The notes under the pieces: model-generated | The model's database searches: none | What the model saw: the letters and a program-made list of their open reading frames with translations, nothing else | What the model was told of the DNA's origin: nothing | Translations under genes and position numbers: made by a program | Shown here: positions 1 to 13,055 of the stretch, in pieces | Position numbering within the stretch: the first letter of the stretch is position 1 | Layout of the letters: every line of letters begins with the position of its first letter | Assembly (NCBI GenBank): GCA_020465985.1 | Contig: JAANYP010002630.1 | Coordinates: 397,253 to 461,252, forward strand | Reading direction: 5' to 3' | From: Centrapalus pauciflorus | Taxonomy: Eukaryota > Streptophyta > Magnoliopsida > Asterales > Asteraceae | Length of the DNA: 64,000 nt

Positions 1-103
1 ATGTTGTTATTAAAACATGTTTATGAAAAAAAAATTCAAAAAAAAACAATTTTAAAAGTAGTAGCTTCGGGTGCGCTGTGTTATAAGTTGTACTCACTTG
101 AAC

Positions 104-105
<2 letters not shown>
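1..105. mobile_element. Partial TIR element, 'GCAGCGCAC' MITE family (right end)
   Basis: The sequence up to 105 matches the right half of the MITE at 8390-8760, including the end 'gtactcacttgaacct'. The left part lies outside the window. A (CT)n then (TA)n tract follows directly. Confidence 0.7.

Positions 106-198
<93 letters not shown>
106..198. repeat. (CT)n/(TA)n microsatellite
   Basis: A (CT) run to about 131, then an uninterrupted (TA) run to 198. It abuts the end of the partial MITE at 1-105. Confidence 0.97.
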
Positions 199-199
<1 letters not shown>

Positions 200-1129
200 C
201 TGTTAGATATGTAATCAACATTAAAAAAAATATTACAGAGTTAGCTTCTTAAAACACTCAAATTTGGATCAACGTTCAACAATGCTTCAAAATTAAAGAA
301 ATCATCTAAGAACCTTCAATATTACACATATTTGAATTCTAATAACATGAAGAATACAAATACATTCAATTTTTATCAACTAAATCGAAAACACAAAATA
401 TTGAATCTAAATACGAATTTGACAGTAATTTTTTACATCAACTTCTCTACATATAATATTTGATTATTACACATGTAATAAAACTATTTTACATATAATG
501 TAGAACTATTATACATATAATATTAAACTATTACACATGTAATATTTGACTATTAAACATGTAATAAAAGTGCAGATGATTTTTTTAAAAAAAAAACCCG
601 GATCTGAAACATGAATAGTCTTTACGTTTGAAAATTACAAAAATCATCAAAGAAGCTTTAAAAATCTCAGAATCGATCTTCGTGATGGTTGAAAAGAACA
701 TTAATTATCATCTTAAAAAACTCAGATCTTGAATGAGTAGCTTCGTCTTCATCTTCGGAAAATAATCTTCATATTCATTGTCAATGTTGATGAAGAAATC
801 CAGAAATCTTCAATCTTGAAGATGAAAGAACACCGATTTAAATGAATAAATCCAGAAACAAAGATGAAGAACATGAAAAATGTGGAAAGAAAAAAAATAA
901 TTTTAGATGAAATATGATATGAATTATGAGTTAGTATTTGAGATAAAAAAAATTTGGGGTTCCCAAGCCCGAATTATGGCTGACAAAAGCCTACTGCCAT
1001 TCGGTATTGGGAGTACCAAAATGGGTAGTTTTGAAAGAACAAAAGAAGATCGATGAATTGTTATATATATAGTTTTTGAATTATTCTTAAAAAAAATCTA
1101 CTGGTAATAAACTAATAATGGGGTTTCAT
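199..1129. other. AT-rich noncoding sequence of the duplication
   Basis: No gene is recognisable. The stretch is duplicated at 8893-9834 with small differences. It contains tandem-like runs of 'actattacacatgtaat' around 460-565. Confidence 0.7.
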
Positions 1130-1990
1130 ATGCTACAACCAATCTTATCAAAGTATTGTTTGTTCACATCTGATGAGCACAAAATGGTAGATAAAATCAT
1201 ACGAATGAGTAAGAAGGTTGATTGGCTCAGTAAACACAAATATCATATTCAACAGTGACGTTCTAGACATTATATTATTGTTAACGGAGTTATTTCAAAT
1301 AAATTTAATGTCACTCATGAATATAATACATGGTACTTTGAGTGCATAATTAATCACATATTTCGTCAACGCCATCTGGTCATCCACGGTATAAATACAT
1401 TGTTGGATCTAGGGATTTAGCAGTATATTATCTACATTTTATGCTTGTTCCATATAATTAAGGTCATCCATTTAATTAGATATTTTTAGTTTTTGACCAA
1501 ATAATTTAGGTAATGTCAAAACAGGTTGAGGGTCTATATCAGCCCTGAACAAATTTGGCTATAGATCAGGCATCAGCAAAGATACGCAATCAAACAATAC
1601 ATGGAACAAGCATGTGGCAGCCAGCGTTTAGGCAACCCATTTTGGCATTTCGCTGCCGACTTTTCAAACTATCTAGGTCCAAATCATCATTCTGGTTCTA
1701 GCACCAACATTGCAGTTCCGCATCCTTTTATCCCAGATCTGAATGAAGAATATGATTCAGACAACCTTGATGAATTTGCTCAGACTAACTTAAATTTATA
1801 ATCGCCGTTTAATTACGAGACAGGAGGAATATTTAGTCAAAACCAAGCCGACACTTCTAATGTGAGTTTTGCAGAACCGTCTATGCTTCTTAAATACAAT
1901 AACGACTGGAATTGCTCATATTCTTTGCGAACACGGTTGTAATTTCATAATGAAAAATGATCGTACTTGATAGTTTTTTTTTCTTAGGTT
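1130..1990 (+). pseudogene. Degenerate coding remnant, possibly a plant mobile domain (MAIN-like) protein
   Basis: One reading frame gives a protein-like string containing 'VNGVISNKFNVTHEYNTWYF' and later 'GNPFWHFA', ending in a 'PDLNEEYDSDN' acidic tail (open from 1601 to 1801). An in-frame TGA after 'HIQQ' near 1255 and a TAG near 1417 interrupt it. The same TGA and TAG occur in the duplicate near 10.0-10.2 kb, so the decay predates the duplication. A 'TWY' block followed by a PDLNEE tail recalls plant mobile domain (transposase-derived) proteins. That is recalled family knowledge and has not been checked. No start, splice structure or intact domain supports a working gene. Confidence 0.4.
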
Positions 1991-2183
1991 GGAATGTTGT
2001 GTTATTGAGATGGAAATGGTTGGTTAATTATAGGAGAATTGAAGTGATATTAGGGTTAGGGTTTAATTTCAAGGTCCCAACACTGAATGGGTTTTATCAT
2101 TTTCAACCCAATAATTGAGTTGGTGATTTGTTTAGGAAAGGTAAATTAAAGTTCTTATTTTTTTTAAAAATTTACTATATATA

Positions 2184-2663
<480 letters not shown>

Positions 2664-2666
2664 GGA

Positions 2667-2906
2667 GGTTCAATGGAAAACCACAATGCACCTGAAAACT
2701 TGTGAAAACCGCACTGCACCACCACAAATGCATCAACCCGCGTGATGCATCAAAATCCCGTGTGATGCATCAAATTTTCCGCGTGATGCATCACCTTATT
2801 TACGATCATGTCACCGCGTTTTTCGTGAAATGCACCACATCGGACGGTATGCGTAGGTTTCCAACTTTCCATAGTTTTCAGGTGCATAGTGGTTTTCCAT
2901 TGAACC
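2667..2906. mobile_element. 240-bp TIR MITE
   Basis: The left end GGTTCAATGGAAAACCACAA and the right end, read inverted as GGTTCAATGGAAAACCACTA, form inverted repeats of about 38 bp. It contains four 'gatgcatca' motifs. It is flanked by microsatellites on both sides and is absent from the matching place in the right duplicate (11306-11465). Confidence 0.8.
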
Positions 2907-3085
2907 CATACATACATACATACGTACATACATACATACATACATACATACACCCATACATACACACATACATACACACATACATACACACAGACAGACA
3001 CACAGACACACAGACACGCACGCACGCACGCATGCGCACACACACACACATACATACATACATACATATATATATATATATGGTC
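2907..3085. repeat. (CATA)n/(CA)n compound microsatellite
   Basis: Tetranucleotide CATA runs, CACA and CAGA runs and a short terminal (TA)n. The open frames over it, rich in His/Thr on one strand and Cys/Val on the other, are artefacts of the repeat. Confidence 0.95.
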
Positions 3086-4144
3086 AGGTTCTATGGGGCA
3101 CCTGTATGCATTGTGCACTTTGGGAACCTATATGCACCGTTAGATCTTGAATTTTAATGCTTCAGATTATAGTGGCAAAATGGTAATTAACTTGAAAATG
3201 GGTGCACGGGTGCATAACTTCTCGCGCGCGGAAGGGCAAAATCGGAAGATGCTTGAATTCAGAAAATATTCTATCTGAATCTAAATAAACATGATGCATC
3301 TTCTTCCAATTTATTGGATTCGTCTTCAAACACGGTGCATCTTCATCCAATTCAATTTCAAACATGATGCATTTCGGCCATATTCATCCTCGTTTTTGTT
3401 CCATCATTATGCATCACCAAAATCGTGATGCATTTCAGCCATATTCATCCTCGTCTTTGTTCCATCATTATGCATCACCAAAATCGTGATGCATTTCGAC
3501 ATTTAAACGTGTTAATTTCGTGATGCACCTCTGAAATTTAAACGTGTTCATCAACGTCTTCAATGTGTTCATCATTGTCGTGATGCATTGCTATTGTGCA
3601 TCATGTTTGAAACAACCAATACCATATGCTCCAACTATTTCTTGGAAGCAATAACCACCAACATAATAAAGAATCTTAGAATTCTTTGACTAGCCATAAG
3701 CATGATACAGAATCGTAGAATGAACTGTTTGTGAAAAACTGATACTAAAAAACCATGATCAACAGACGCAAGCAAATTCTCGTCAACATCGATGCACAGG
3801 TATGGTGCAGAGTTGCATACCGAAGATGGACAACGATGGTGGTGCTGGGTCTGACGGTAGTAGTAGTGGTTGTCTTGTGAAAACCGGTTGAGAGAAAGAG
3901 AGATAGAGAGAGGCTAGCCATGAAAGAGAAAGGGAAAGAGAGAGAAAAAGGGATGGATTTATGAAAAGGTGGTTGATCATTTTATTTAGTTTCCTAAATA
4001 AATGATAAATATTAAATTAAATCTTATAATTTAACAATATATTATTAAGCATTCCCAAAATGCCTTTAATGCACCCTTTGTAAATAAGCAATGCATTTTT
4101 TGTTCTCATTTGGTTCCCAATGCATATGGTGCCCCATAGAACCT
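3086..4144. mobile_element. 1.06-kb TIR element beside a TA microsatellite
   Basis: The left end AGGTTCTATGGGGCACC and the right end GGTGCCCCATAGAACCT are inverted repeats that extend into '(T)GCATTG...GGGAACC'. The interior has many 'gatgcat' motifs and a direct repeat with a period of about 60-62 bp at 3366-3490. No transposase ORF is present, so it is non-autonomous. It is absent from the right duplicate. Confidence 0.8.
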
Positions 4145-5467
4145 CAATCTATATGTATGTACGTATGTATCAGTCAAAGGATTATATTAATAAAATCACT
4201 CGAGTCAAGATAACATTTAGCTGATGAGACAACCAGTAATAATTAAAAAGCATCACGTTAGGTTGTCTAGTCAATTGACGATCGAAAAGTTTTGCCGTCA
4301 TTTAATCACAATTTACTCTCTCTTGGGAATATTACATCTATTAATAATGTTTCCATTAATATATTTTCCTAATTGAAAAAAAAATTATTAAAATAAAAAA
4401 CATGTCTAACGTCACATTTTTCCATTTATGATAGCCAAGAGACAAAATAATTTAGTTAATCACTTAACAAAATAATTGAAAGAAAAATAATCCAATTTTA
4501 ATTGATAACCTTTTAATTACTTAACAAAATCAAATTCATTTGTAAACATTACAACAAATCAAACGTAATACAAGAATTGAAGGTTTAAAACAAAATGATA
4601 AATGTCAGATAATCCCCGAAATAAAACAGAAGCATTAAATATCATGCTAAAACGCAATGTAATACAAGCCCTAACTATAAATTGATATCGGGAATCATAT
4701 TCGCACCCGTGTACACATCACCTCATGTACACATCTCATCTTATTGTCTGTATCTATTTTTTGGGTTTATGATTAAAAAACACAACATATTTTTTGGGTT
4801 TATAATGAAAAAATAAAATATTTTCATGATTTTTGCATTTTTATCCCTTAATGTTATTTTTTTTCAAAAAAGTCTTCAAGTTAAAAAATTATAGTTTTAT
4901 GAAATTTGACTAGAGTCCATTTATAATCGGTAAATCGGGTGTTTTAAAAATTGAAAACGCTAATAACCAAATTTCAGTGAAACAAAAAAGTTACCTTTTT
5001 TGTGAAAAACTAAAATGAAGAAACAAAAATGTAAAAAACTTATTAAATGTTAATTTTTTTCATAATAAACCCTATTTTTTTCCCAATGTTTTACAATTTA
5101 CACCCCTTATCGTCTCTTTTTATCTTTTTTTCTCTCTCATAGGGATGCAAATAGTAACACCCGGTTGATATGAACCAACGGAAACGGGTGTCGGCCAAAT
5201 AGAAGTTAATTAGGGTTAACCCAAATAACAAATAAGACACTAAAACTAAGTAAAAAATCACATCATTTGATAAATATTACAAGAAACGAAGTCCAAAAAT
5301 TTTGGAAATATTAGAACCAAGAACCAGACCGGATAGCAAAGTTTTACAATCGAACGATACAAAATTGGAAGGGTCATTTCGGACTAAACACGAAACTCTA
5401 ATCGAAGAAATTAGAACCGAGAACCAGACAGTTTGGTTGTTTGGTTGTACATCAACGTTTGTATACA
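4145..5467. other. Noncoding part of the left duplicate
   Basis: No gene is visible. The sequence pairs with about 11465-12770 and includes the MITE at 4763-5072, listed separately. Confidence 0.7.
4763..5072. mobile_element. 310-bp MULE-like MITE, 'GGGTTTATnATnAAAAAA' family
   Basis: The left GGGTTTATGATTAAAAAAC and the right end, read inverted as GGGTTTATTATGAAAAAAAT, are TIRs. The flanks share TATTTTTT. Relatives sit at 12091-12372 (its duplicate) and at 39859-40154, where a clean 9-bp duplication is seen. Confidence 0.72.
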
Positions 5468-5475
5468 GTTTGTTC

Positions 5476-6061
5476 TAGGGATGTGTGGAATGACCGGAAA
5501 ACCGAACCGAAACCGAACCGGAGCCGGAACCGATTGGAACCGATTTTTGGTATTCGGTTCGGTTATCTGTTCTTATAATTTTTGATTTTCGGTTATCGGT
5601 TATTCGGTTAACGGTTCTGCGGGTTTCGGTTATATCGGGTATGGAACCAAGAATTCGAAAAGTCCATAGCATGGATACCAAGAAAATTTAAAAACCCATG
5701 ATGGGAATTGTGAAAAACAAAAGATTATTTGATGGTTGTCTTCCTCAATCCTCACCATACCTAACACTTGGAAGAATTAATTGCATCGATAAAATCCACT
5801 TTGTTCTAAAAACAAGCAATTTTTAAAATACAATCAATAATTAAGAATATATCACTATATTTAAAGAAGTAATTCAGAATGATATTTTATCAAGATTTAC
5901 ATTCAATAAAACGTTAACCAAAAGCAATCAAGATTTGAAAATCCATTAGGAATTGTTCAGGTTGAAAATCCATACTTCACGTTGACATTGATAACAAAAA
6001 TATTTTTTTTTTTTGCAAAAGTATAATAAAACGTTAATCGTGTTTTTTTGTTTATATATTG

Positions 6062-6111
<50 letters not shown>

Positions 6112-6305
6112 TATATATATATTTTTTGCAAATTTTGGTTCTAATCGGTTCCATACCCGAAATACCCGTACCATAACCGAACCGGAACCGGAACCGTGTT
6201 ACAATTATTGGTTCGGTTATCGGTTCTTACAATCTTCAATTTTTGGTTTCGTTTAAATCGGTTCCGGTTCGGTTCGGTCCGGTTCCGGAACCGTTTACAT
6301 CCCTA
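5476..6305. mobile_element. hAT-like non-autonomous element, 830 bp
   Basis: The ends TAGGGATG and CATCCCTA are inverted, and an exact 8-bp duplication GTTTGTTC lies at 5468-5475 and 6306-6313. The matching site in the right duplicate (about 12775) has a single GTTTGTTC and no insert, a preserved empty site. Both subterminal regions are packed with repeats of the types GGAACCG, CCGGTTC and TTCGGTT. No transposase is encoded. A relative in opposite orientation lies at 43665-44231. Confidence 0.93.
6066..6109. repeat. (TA)n microsatellite
   Basis: TA run inside the hAT-like element at 5476-6305. Confidence 0.95.
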
Positions 6306-6590
6306 GTTTGTTCAGTTCCAAGTTCTGCGCACTTCGGAATACGAATTTCCAAACGTATTCCAGTGCCCGAACCCGAATTCATTCACCATGTTTAACCAGA
6401 AACAGTTCAATGATCCGCACGTAAACAAACGATAAATCATCATTTATTTGCACATTAGATAAAATGACTACACTCTTGTAACATAAACGCGTGTTAGCTA
6501 CACCACTGCACGGTCGCCATCGTTACCAACAAGATACTGGTAACCACTACGGCGAGAAAAAAAACCATTCGGGTTTTTACATAACAGTAA

Positions 6591-6781
6591 TCACCACCAT
6601 ATACATCTACCTAAGAATTCGATAGATGACCCTATAAACACCCATAATATAGCAAACAATACTCCAAGAACTGAAAAATATACGATGCCCCTACGTGATC
6701 TCGATGGTTTTGGATTCTCTAACCTTTTCGATGCTGAACTAGCGGCTGCAGCTGCAGCAGCAGCAGCTAAGTTTATGTTTC
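6591..6781 (-). pseudogene. NAC gene 3' fragment (last ~63 codons)
   Basis: This matches the end of the last NAC exon at 13056-13246: polyalanine tract, basic linker, transmembrane helix and stop codon. It is cut at the duplication breakpoint inside or just upstream of the polyalanine tract. It has no NAC domain, promoter or start. The helix codons look intact, but no transcript can be predicted from the window. It is a fragment made by the segmental duplication. Confidence 0.9.
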
Positions 6782-6788
6782 GATGTTG

Positions 6789-6792
<4 letters not shown>

Positions 6793-6821
<29 letters not shown>
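6793..6821. repeat. (GT)n at the duplication breakpoint
   Basis: A pure GT run lies a few bases after the end of homology with the right copy and before the MITE at 6822-7176. Confidence 0.95.
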
Positions 6822-6823
<2 letters not shown>

Positions 6824-7176
6824 ACTTATTATGCAGCGCACTAGAAAGTACCACATTTAAAAAACTTTTTATGATATTTTTCATAAACACGTTTTAATTA
6901 CATTATAAAGATGATATGTAAATTTCACGTACATTCAAATCTTCTAACTTCTTATAAAGATGTGAACGTACACTTACATAAATTTGCATATATGTGAACA
7001 TACATTTATATGATGCATGAATTCATGCACTTAGAGTATGTGAATGTACGTAAAATTTATATAACATCTTTGTAATGTTAATTAAAACATGTTTATGAAA
7101 AAAAATTTCAAACAAAACATTTTTAAGAGTAGTATCTTCTGTTGTACTGCATAATAATTGGTAATCACTTGAACCT
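6822..7176. mobile_element. 'GCAGCGCAC' MITE copy, ~355 bp
   Basis: The left 'cacttattatgcagcgcactagaa' and the right end, with 'cacttgaacct', match the MITE at 8390-8760, although the right TIR is more diverged. A long (TA)n follows. Confidence 0.75.
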
Positions 7177-7180
7177 AAAT

Positions 7181-7280
<100 letters not shown>

Positions 7281-7283
7281 TTG

Positions 7284-7486
7284 AGGTTCAATTGAGAACT
7301 TTTATGCATCGGGGCACCTCGAGGCACTTTTGTGCATCGGATAATCCACCAAGGGTGCACAAAGGGCATTTAGGGAAAACTAAAGACATGATAATTAATT
7401 TATTTCTAAAAATCATTAAATGATAATTAGGAGTTACATTTTGAATTAAAATATCATATTAACTACATTCCTCATTTTCCTCCTCC

Positions 7487-7523
<37 letters not shown>

Positions 7524-8254
7524 CGTGTTCTTCATGATTTTTTTAGTGATGATGATTCGAAGACGAAGAATAACGATGAACAACGATGATGATTAACATG
7601 AACAAGAGAGGTAACCGATGATAATTATGAAGAACATGATGCATAGATAGATGATGAACGATGAATAATGATAATGCATAGATGGATGATGAACAATGAC
7701 AATGCATAGATGGATGATAAACGATGAACAACGAAAAATGATGATGCATAAATGGACGATGAACGATGACGATGCATAGATGAATGATGAACAAGTTGAA
7801 CATGATGCATAGCTCAATGAAGAATATGGACGACAAACACGATGCGTAAAAGAATGATGAACAAGTTGAACACGATGCATAAATGAATTTTTGTATTTTT
7901 TTTGTTAAATGCGTCTTTTTTTAACATGATGCATAGATAAACAAGATTAACGATGAAATGCATCGATATCCATCATCTTTTTTTTGAATTTGTGTAATTT
8001 TTGTTAAATTTGGAAATGTATCAATTGAATTTATTTGACATTTATTATTTGATTATTTGTTGAAATATTAAATTTAATGAGGTATGCACATTCCCCAAAA
8101 TGCCCTTCCTTGTTTGTTCCTATAATGCACAAGTTGCATAAAATTGTCCAACTATTTACCCTTTTGCCATTAATCTAATCCATACAATTTTTTGATCTAA
8201 TGGTTGATATGGGTTCCTTTGTACCTCGATGCATAAAAGTTCTCAATTGAACCT
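7284..8254. mobile_element. 971-bp TIR element beside TA microsatellites
   Basis: The left AGGTTCAATTGAGAACTTTT and the right AAAAGTTCTCAATTGAACCT are perfect inverted repeats, continuing into GCATCG and GGTAC/GGCAC blocks. It is flanked by (TA)n on both sides. The interior has a (TC)n at 7490-7520 and an irregular tandem region at 7545-7880 built on 'gatgcatagatggatgatgaac'. The Ser/His-rich frames there are repeat artefacts. No transposase is present. Confidence 0.85.
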
Positions 8255-8256
8255 CC

Positions 8257-8261
<5 letters not shown>

Positions 8262-8300
<39 letters not shown>

Positions 8301-8325
8301 TTATTAAACATGTAATAAAAACTAT

Positions 8326-8359
<34 letters not shown>

Positions 8360-8360
8360 T
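8262..8360. repeat. (TA)n/(CA)n microsatellites
   Basis: TA runs at 8262-8294 and near 8325-8342, then a CA run. They lie between two TIR elements. Confidence 0.95.
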
Positions 8361-8389
8361 ATACATATGTTATATATATACAATGAATA

Positions 8390-8760
8390 TAGTTCGAGAG
8401 AGTACCGCTTATTATGCAGCGCACATGAAGGTACCACATTTTTAAAAAAAAATTTAAATTTTTTTCATAAATGTGATTTAATTAAATTATAAAGATGATA
8501 TGTAAATTCACATACATTCATATCTCCTAAATCCTTTAAAGTGATGTGAATGTACACTTACATAAATTTGCATATATGTGAGCGTAATTTTATGTGATGA
8601 ATTATTTCATGCACTTAGAATGTATGAATATGCGTGAAATTTATGTATCGTCTGTGTAATGTTGATTAAAACATGTTTATGAAAAAAAAATTTCAAAAAA
8701 ATATTTTTATGAGTGGTACCTTCTAGTGCGTTGCGTAAAAGGTGGTACTCACTTGAACCT
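8390..8760. mobile_element. 'GCAGCGCAC' MITE, full copy of ~370 bp
   Basis: The left TIR reads GAGTACCGCTTATTATGCAG and continues GCGCACATGAAGGTACCAC. The right TIR, read inverted, is GAGTACCACCTTTTACGCAA and continues CGCACTAGAAGGTACCAC. TIRs are about 45-50 bp and the outer ends carry GTTC/GAAC. A 115-bp (TA)n follows. Confidence 0.85.
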
Positions 8761-8771
8761 AAATCTATATA

Positions 8772-8893
<122 letters not shown>

Positions 8894-9834
8894 CTATTAG
8901 ATATGTAATCAACATAAAAAAAAATATTACAGAGTTAGCTTCTTAAAACACTCAAATTTGGATCAACGTTCAACAATGCTTCAAAATTAAAGAAATCGTC
9001 TAAGAACCTTCAAATTACACATATTTGAATTCTAATAACATGAAGAATACAAATACATTCAATTTTTATCAGCTAAATCGAAAACACAAAATATTGAATC
9101 TAAATACAAATTTGACAGTAATTTTTTACATCAACTTCTTTACATATAATATTTGACTATTACACATGTAATAAAACTATTTTACATATAATGTAGAACT
9201 ATTATACATATAATGTAGAACTATTATACATATAATATTAAACTATTACACATGTAATATTTGACTATTAAACATGTAATAAAAGTGCAGATGATTTTTT
9301 TTTAAAAAAAACCCGGATCTGAAATATGAATAGTCTTTACGTTGAAAATTACAAAAATCATCAAAGAACCTTCAAAAATCTCAGAATCGATCTTCGTGAT
9401 GGTTGAAAAGAACATTAATTATCATCTTAAAAAACTCAGATCTTGAATGAGTAGCTTCGTCTTCATCTTCGGAAAATAATCTTCATATTCGTCGTCAATG
9501 TTGATGAAGAAATCCAGAAATCTTCAATCTTGAAGATGAAAGAACACCGATTTAAATGAATAAATCCAGAAACAAAGATGAAGAACATGAAAAATGTGGA
9601 AAGGAAAAAAATAATTTTAGATGAAATATGATATGAATTATGAGTTAGTATTTGAGATAATAAAAAAAATTTGGGGTTCCCAAGCCCGAATTATGGCTGA
9701 CAAAAGCCTACTGCCATTCCGTATTGGGAGTACCGAAATGGGTATTTATGAAAGAACAAAAGAAGAACGATGAATTGTTATATATATAGTTTTTGAATTA
9801 TTTCTAAAAAAAATTATACTTACTAAGTAAGGTA

Positions 9835-10700
9835 ATAAACTAATAATGCGGTTTCATATGCTACAACCAATCTTATCAAAGTATTGTTTGTTCACATCTG
9901 ATGAGCACAAAAAGGTAGATAAAATCATACGAATGGGTAAGAAGGTTGATTGGTTCAGTAAACACAAATATCATATTCAACAGTGACATTCTAGACATGA
10001 TATTATTGTTAACGGAGTTATTTCAAATAAATCTAATGTCACTCATGAATATAACACATGGTACTTTCAGAGTTTCAGTGCATAATTAATCACATATTTC
10101 GTCAACGCCATCTGGTCATCCACGGTATAAATACATTGTTGGATCTAGGGATTTAGCAGTATATTATCTACATTTTATGCTTGTTCCATATAATTAAGGT
10201 CATCCATTTAATTAAATATTTTTAGTTTTTGACCAAATAATTTAGGTAATGTCAAAACAGGTTGAGGGTCTATATCAGCCCTGAACAAATTTGGCTATAG
10301 ATCAGCTAAGATACACAATCAAACAATACATGGAACAAGCAGGTGGCAGCCAGCGGTTAGGCAACCCATTTTGGCATTTCGCTGCCGGCTTTTCAAACTA
10401 TCTAGGTCCGAATCATCATTCTGGTTTTAGCACCAACGTTGCAGTTCCGCATCCTTTTATCCCAGATCTGAATGAAGAATATGATTCAGACAACGTTGAC
10501 GAATTTGCTCAGACTAACTTAAATTTATAATCGCCGTTTAATTACGAGACAGGAGGAATGTTTAGTCAAAACCAAGTCGTCACTTCTAATGTGAATTTTG
10601 CGGAACCGTCGAGGCTTCTTAAATACCAATAACGACTGGAATTACTCATATTCTTTGCGAACACGGTTGTAATGTATTCAAAATGAAAAATGATCGGTTC
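9835..10700 (+). pseudogene. Second copy of the possible plant-mobile-domain remnant
   Basis: Duplicate of 1130-1990 with the same in-frame TGA after 'HIQQ' and the same later TAG. The open 3' part runs 10291-10530 and ends with an acidic 'PDLNEEYDSDN' tail. Substitutions relative to the left copy are few. No intact domain or start codon makes this a credible gene. The family assignment rests on recalled motifs only. Confidence 0.4.
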
Positions 10701-10945
10701 TTAAAGTTTTATTTTACTAAGCAAGACTTGATAGTTTTTTTTCTTGGGTTGGAATGTTGTGTTATTGGAGATTGAAATGGTTGGTTATTTATAGGAGAAT
10801 TGAAGTGATATTAGGGTTAGGGTTTAATTTTAAGGTCCCAACACTCGATGGGTTTTATCATTTTCAACCCAGTAATTGAGTTGGTGATTTATTTAGGAAA
10901 GGTAATTTAGAGTTCTTAATTCTTTTAAAAAATTTAATATATATA

Positions 10946-11301
10946 GGGTTGGGTTCAGGTAACGGTGAGAATGTGAGAACCCTACAAAATACACAAATTT
11001 TATACATTAAATGTACAAATTTAGTAATTAAATTTATAACTTAAAACCATTATTGGTTTTCAATATTAACAAATATCATAGTCAAACATTAAAATTTGAA
11101 TTCATTAAATTATACACTAAACGCATAAATTTTGCCAAATGCACAAATGCATACATAAAGAGGACAAATTTATCATGAGATGCGTAAATGTTTACATCAA
11201 ATACATAAATTTATCAAATGCATAATTTTATACATTAATTGCACAAATTTTAAAGTGGTTCTCACGTTCTCATGGAATTGAGAGGTTCTTACCGGAACCC
11301 A

Positions 11302-11305
<4 letters not shown>
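10946..11305. mobile_element. 360-bp TIR MITE with TA flanks (duplicate copy)
   Basis: Same ends, GGGTTGGGTTC and GAACCCAACCC, as at 2184-2536. It was duplicated with the segment rather than inserted independently. Confidence 0.8.
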
Positions 11306-11390
<85 letters not shown>

Positions 11391-11400
11391 GTGTGTGTGT

Positions 11401-11449
<49 letters not shown>

Positions 11450-11464
11450 TGTGTGTGTGTGTGT
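11306..11464. repeat. (TA)n/(GT)n compound microsatellite
   Basis: TA units to 11356, then interrupted GT units. It corresponds to the site where the left copy holds two extra TIR elements. Confidence 0.97.
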
Positions 11465-13055
11465 TAAAGGATTATATTAATAAAATCACATCAGTCAAGA
11501 TAACATTTTACCTGATGAGACAACCAATAATAATTAAAAAGCATCACGTTAGGTTGTTTAGTCAATTGACAATTGTAAAGTTTTACTATCATTTAAATAC
11601 AATTTACTTTCTCTTGCGGAATATTACATCTATTAATAATGCTTTCATTAATATATATTCCTAATTGGAAAAAAATTAATAAAATAAAAAACATGTCTAA
11701 CGTCACTTTTTTCCATTTATGAAAGCCAAGAGACAAACATAGGGACAAGAGAGAAAGAAGAGAGTTTGGAGGTATTTAGTTAATCATTAACAAACTAATT
11801 GAAAGAAAAATAATCCAATTTTAATTGATAACTTTATAATTACTTAACAAAATCAAATTCCTTAGTAAACATTGCAACAAATCAAACGTAATACAAGAAT
11901 TGAAGGTTTAAAACAAAATGATAAATGTCAGATAATCCCCGAAATAAAACAGAAGCATTTAATATCATGCTAAAAACGCAATGTAATACAAGCCCTAACT
12001 ATAAATTGACATGAGGAATCATATTCGCATCCGTGTACACATCACCTCACATACACATCTCATCCTACTGTCTCTATCTTTTTTTTTTTTGGTTTATGAT
12101 GAAAAAACACAACATATTTTTACGATTTTGTCCCTCAATGTTATTTTTCCAAAAAAATCTCCAGTTAAAAAATTATAATTTTGTGAAATTTGACTACTAA
12201 AGTCCAGTTATAATTGGTAAATCGGGTTTTTTAAAAACTGAAAACTGAGTTATAATTGTCAAATTATACTGAAACAAAAAACATTAATTGAAAACTTTTT
12301 TGTGAAAAGCTAAAATGAATAAACGAAAATGCAAAAAACGTAAAAAAATTTTGATTTTTTTCACAATAAACCTTATTTTTTTCCCATCTTTTACAATTTA
12401 CACCCCTCACCGTCTCTTTTTATCTTTTTTTCACACTCATAGGGATGCAAATAGTAACTAACACACGGTTGATATGAAGCAACGGAAACGGGTGTCGGCC
12501 AAATAGAAGTTAATTAGGGTTAACCCAAATAACAAATAAGACACTAAAACTAAGTTAAAAATCACATTATTTGATAAATTTTACAAGAATCAGAGTCCAA
12601 AATTTTTGGAAATATTAGAACCAAGAACCAGACCGGATAACAGAGTTTTACAATCGAACGATACAAAATTGGAAGGGTCATTTCGGACTAAACACCAAAA
12701 CTCTAATCGAAGAAATTAGAACCGAGAACCACAGTTCGGTTGTTTGGTTGTACTGATACGTTTGTATACAGTTTGTTCAGTTCCAAGTTCTGGGCACTTC
12801 GGAATACGAATTTCCAGACGTATTCCAGTGCCCGAACCTGAATTCATTCACCATGTTTAACCAGAAACAGTTCAATGATCCGCACGTAAACAAACGATAA
12901 ATCATCATTTATTTGCACATTAGATAAAATGACTACACTCTTGTAACATAAACGCGTGTTAGCTACACCACTGCACGGTCGCCATCGTTACCAACAAGAT
13001 ACTGGTAACCACTACGGCGAGAAAAAAAACCATTCGGGTTTCTACATAACAGTAA
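11465..13055. other. Noncoding right duplicate, downstream of the NAC gene
   Basis: No gene is visible. It includes the MITE at 12091-12372. The part nearest 13055 is presumably 3' UTR and downstream sequence of the NAC gene. Its duplicate is at 4150-6590, less the insertions there. Confidence 0.7.
12091..12372. mobile_element. MULE-like MITE, 'GGGTTTAT' family (duplicate copy)
   Basis: Same element as 4763-5072. Ends ggtttatgatgaaaaaac and ttcacaataaacc. Confidence 0.68.

Noticed and set aside
7543..7880. Ser/His-rich open frames on the minus strand
   Set aside because: They lie in an irregular tandem repeat inside a TIR element and have no domain.
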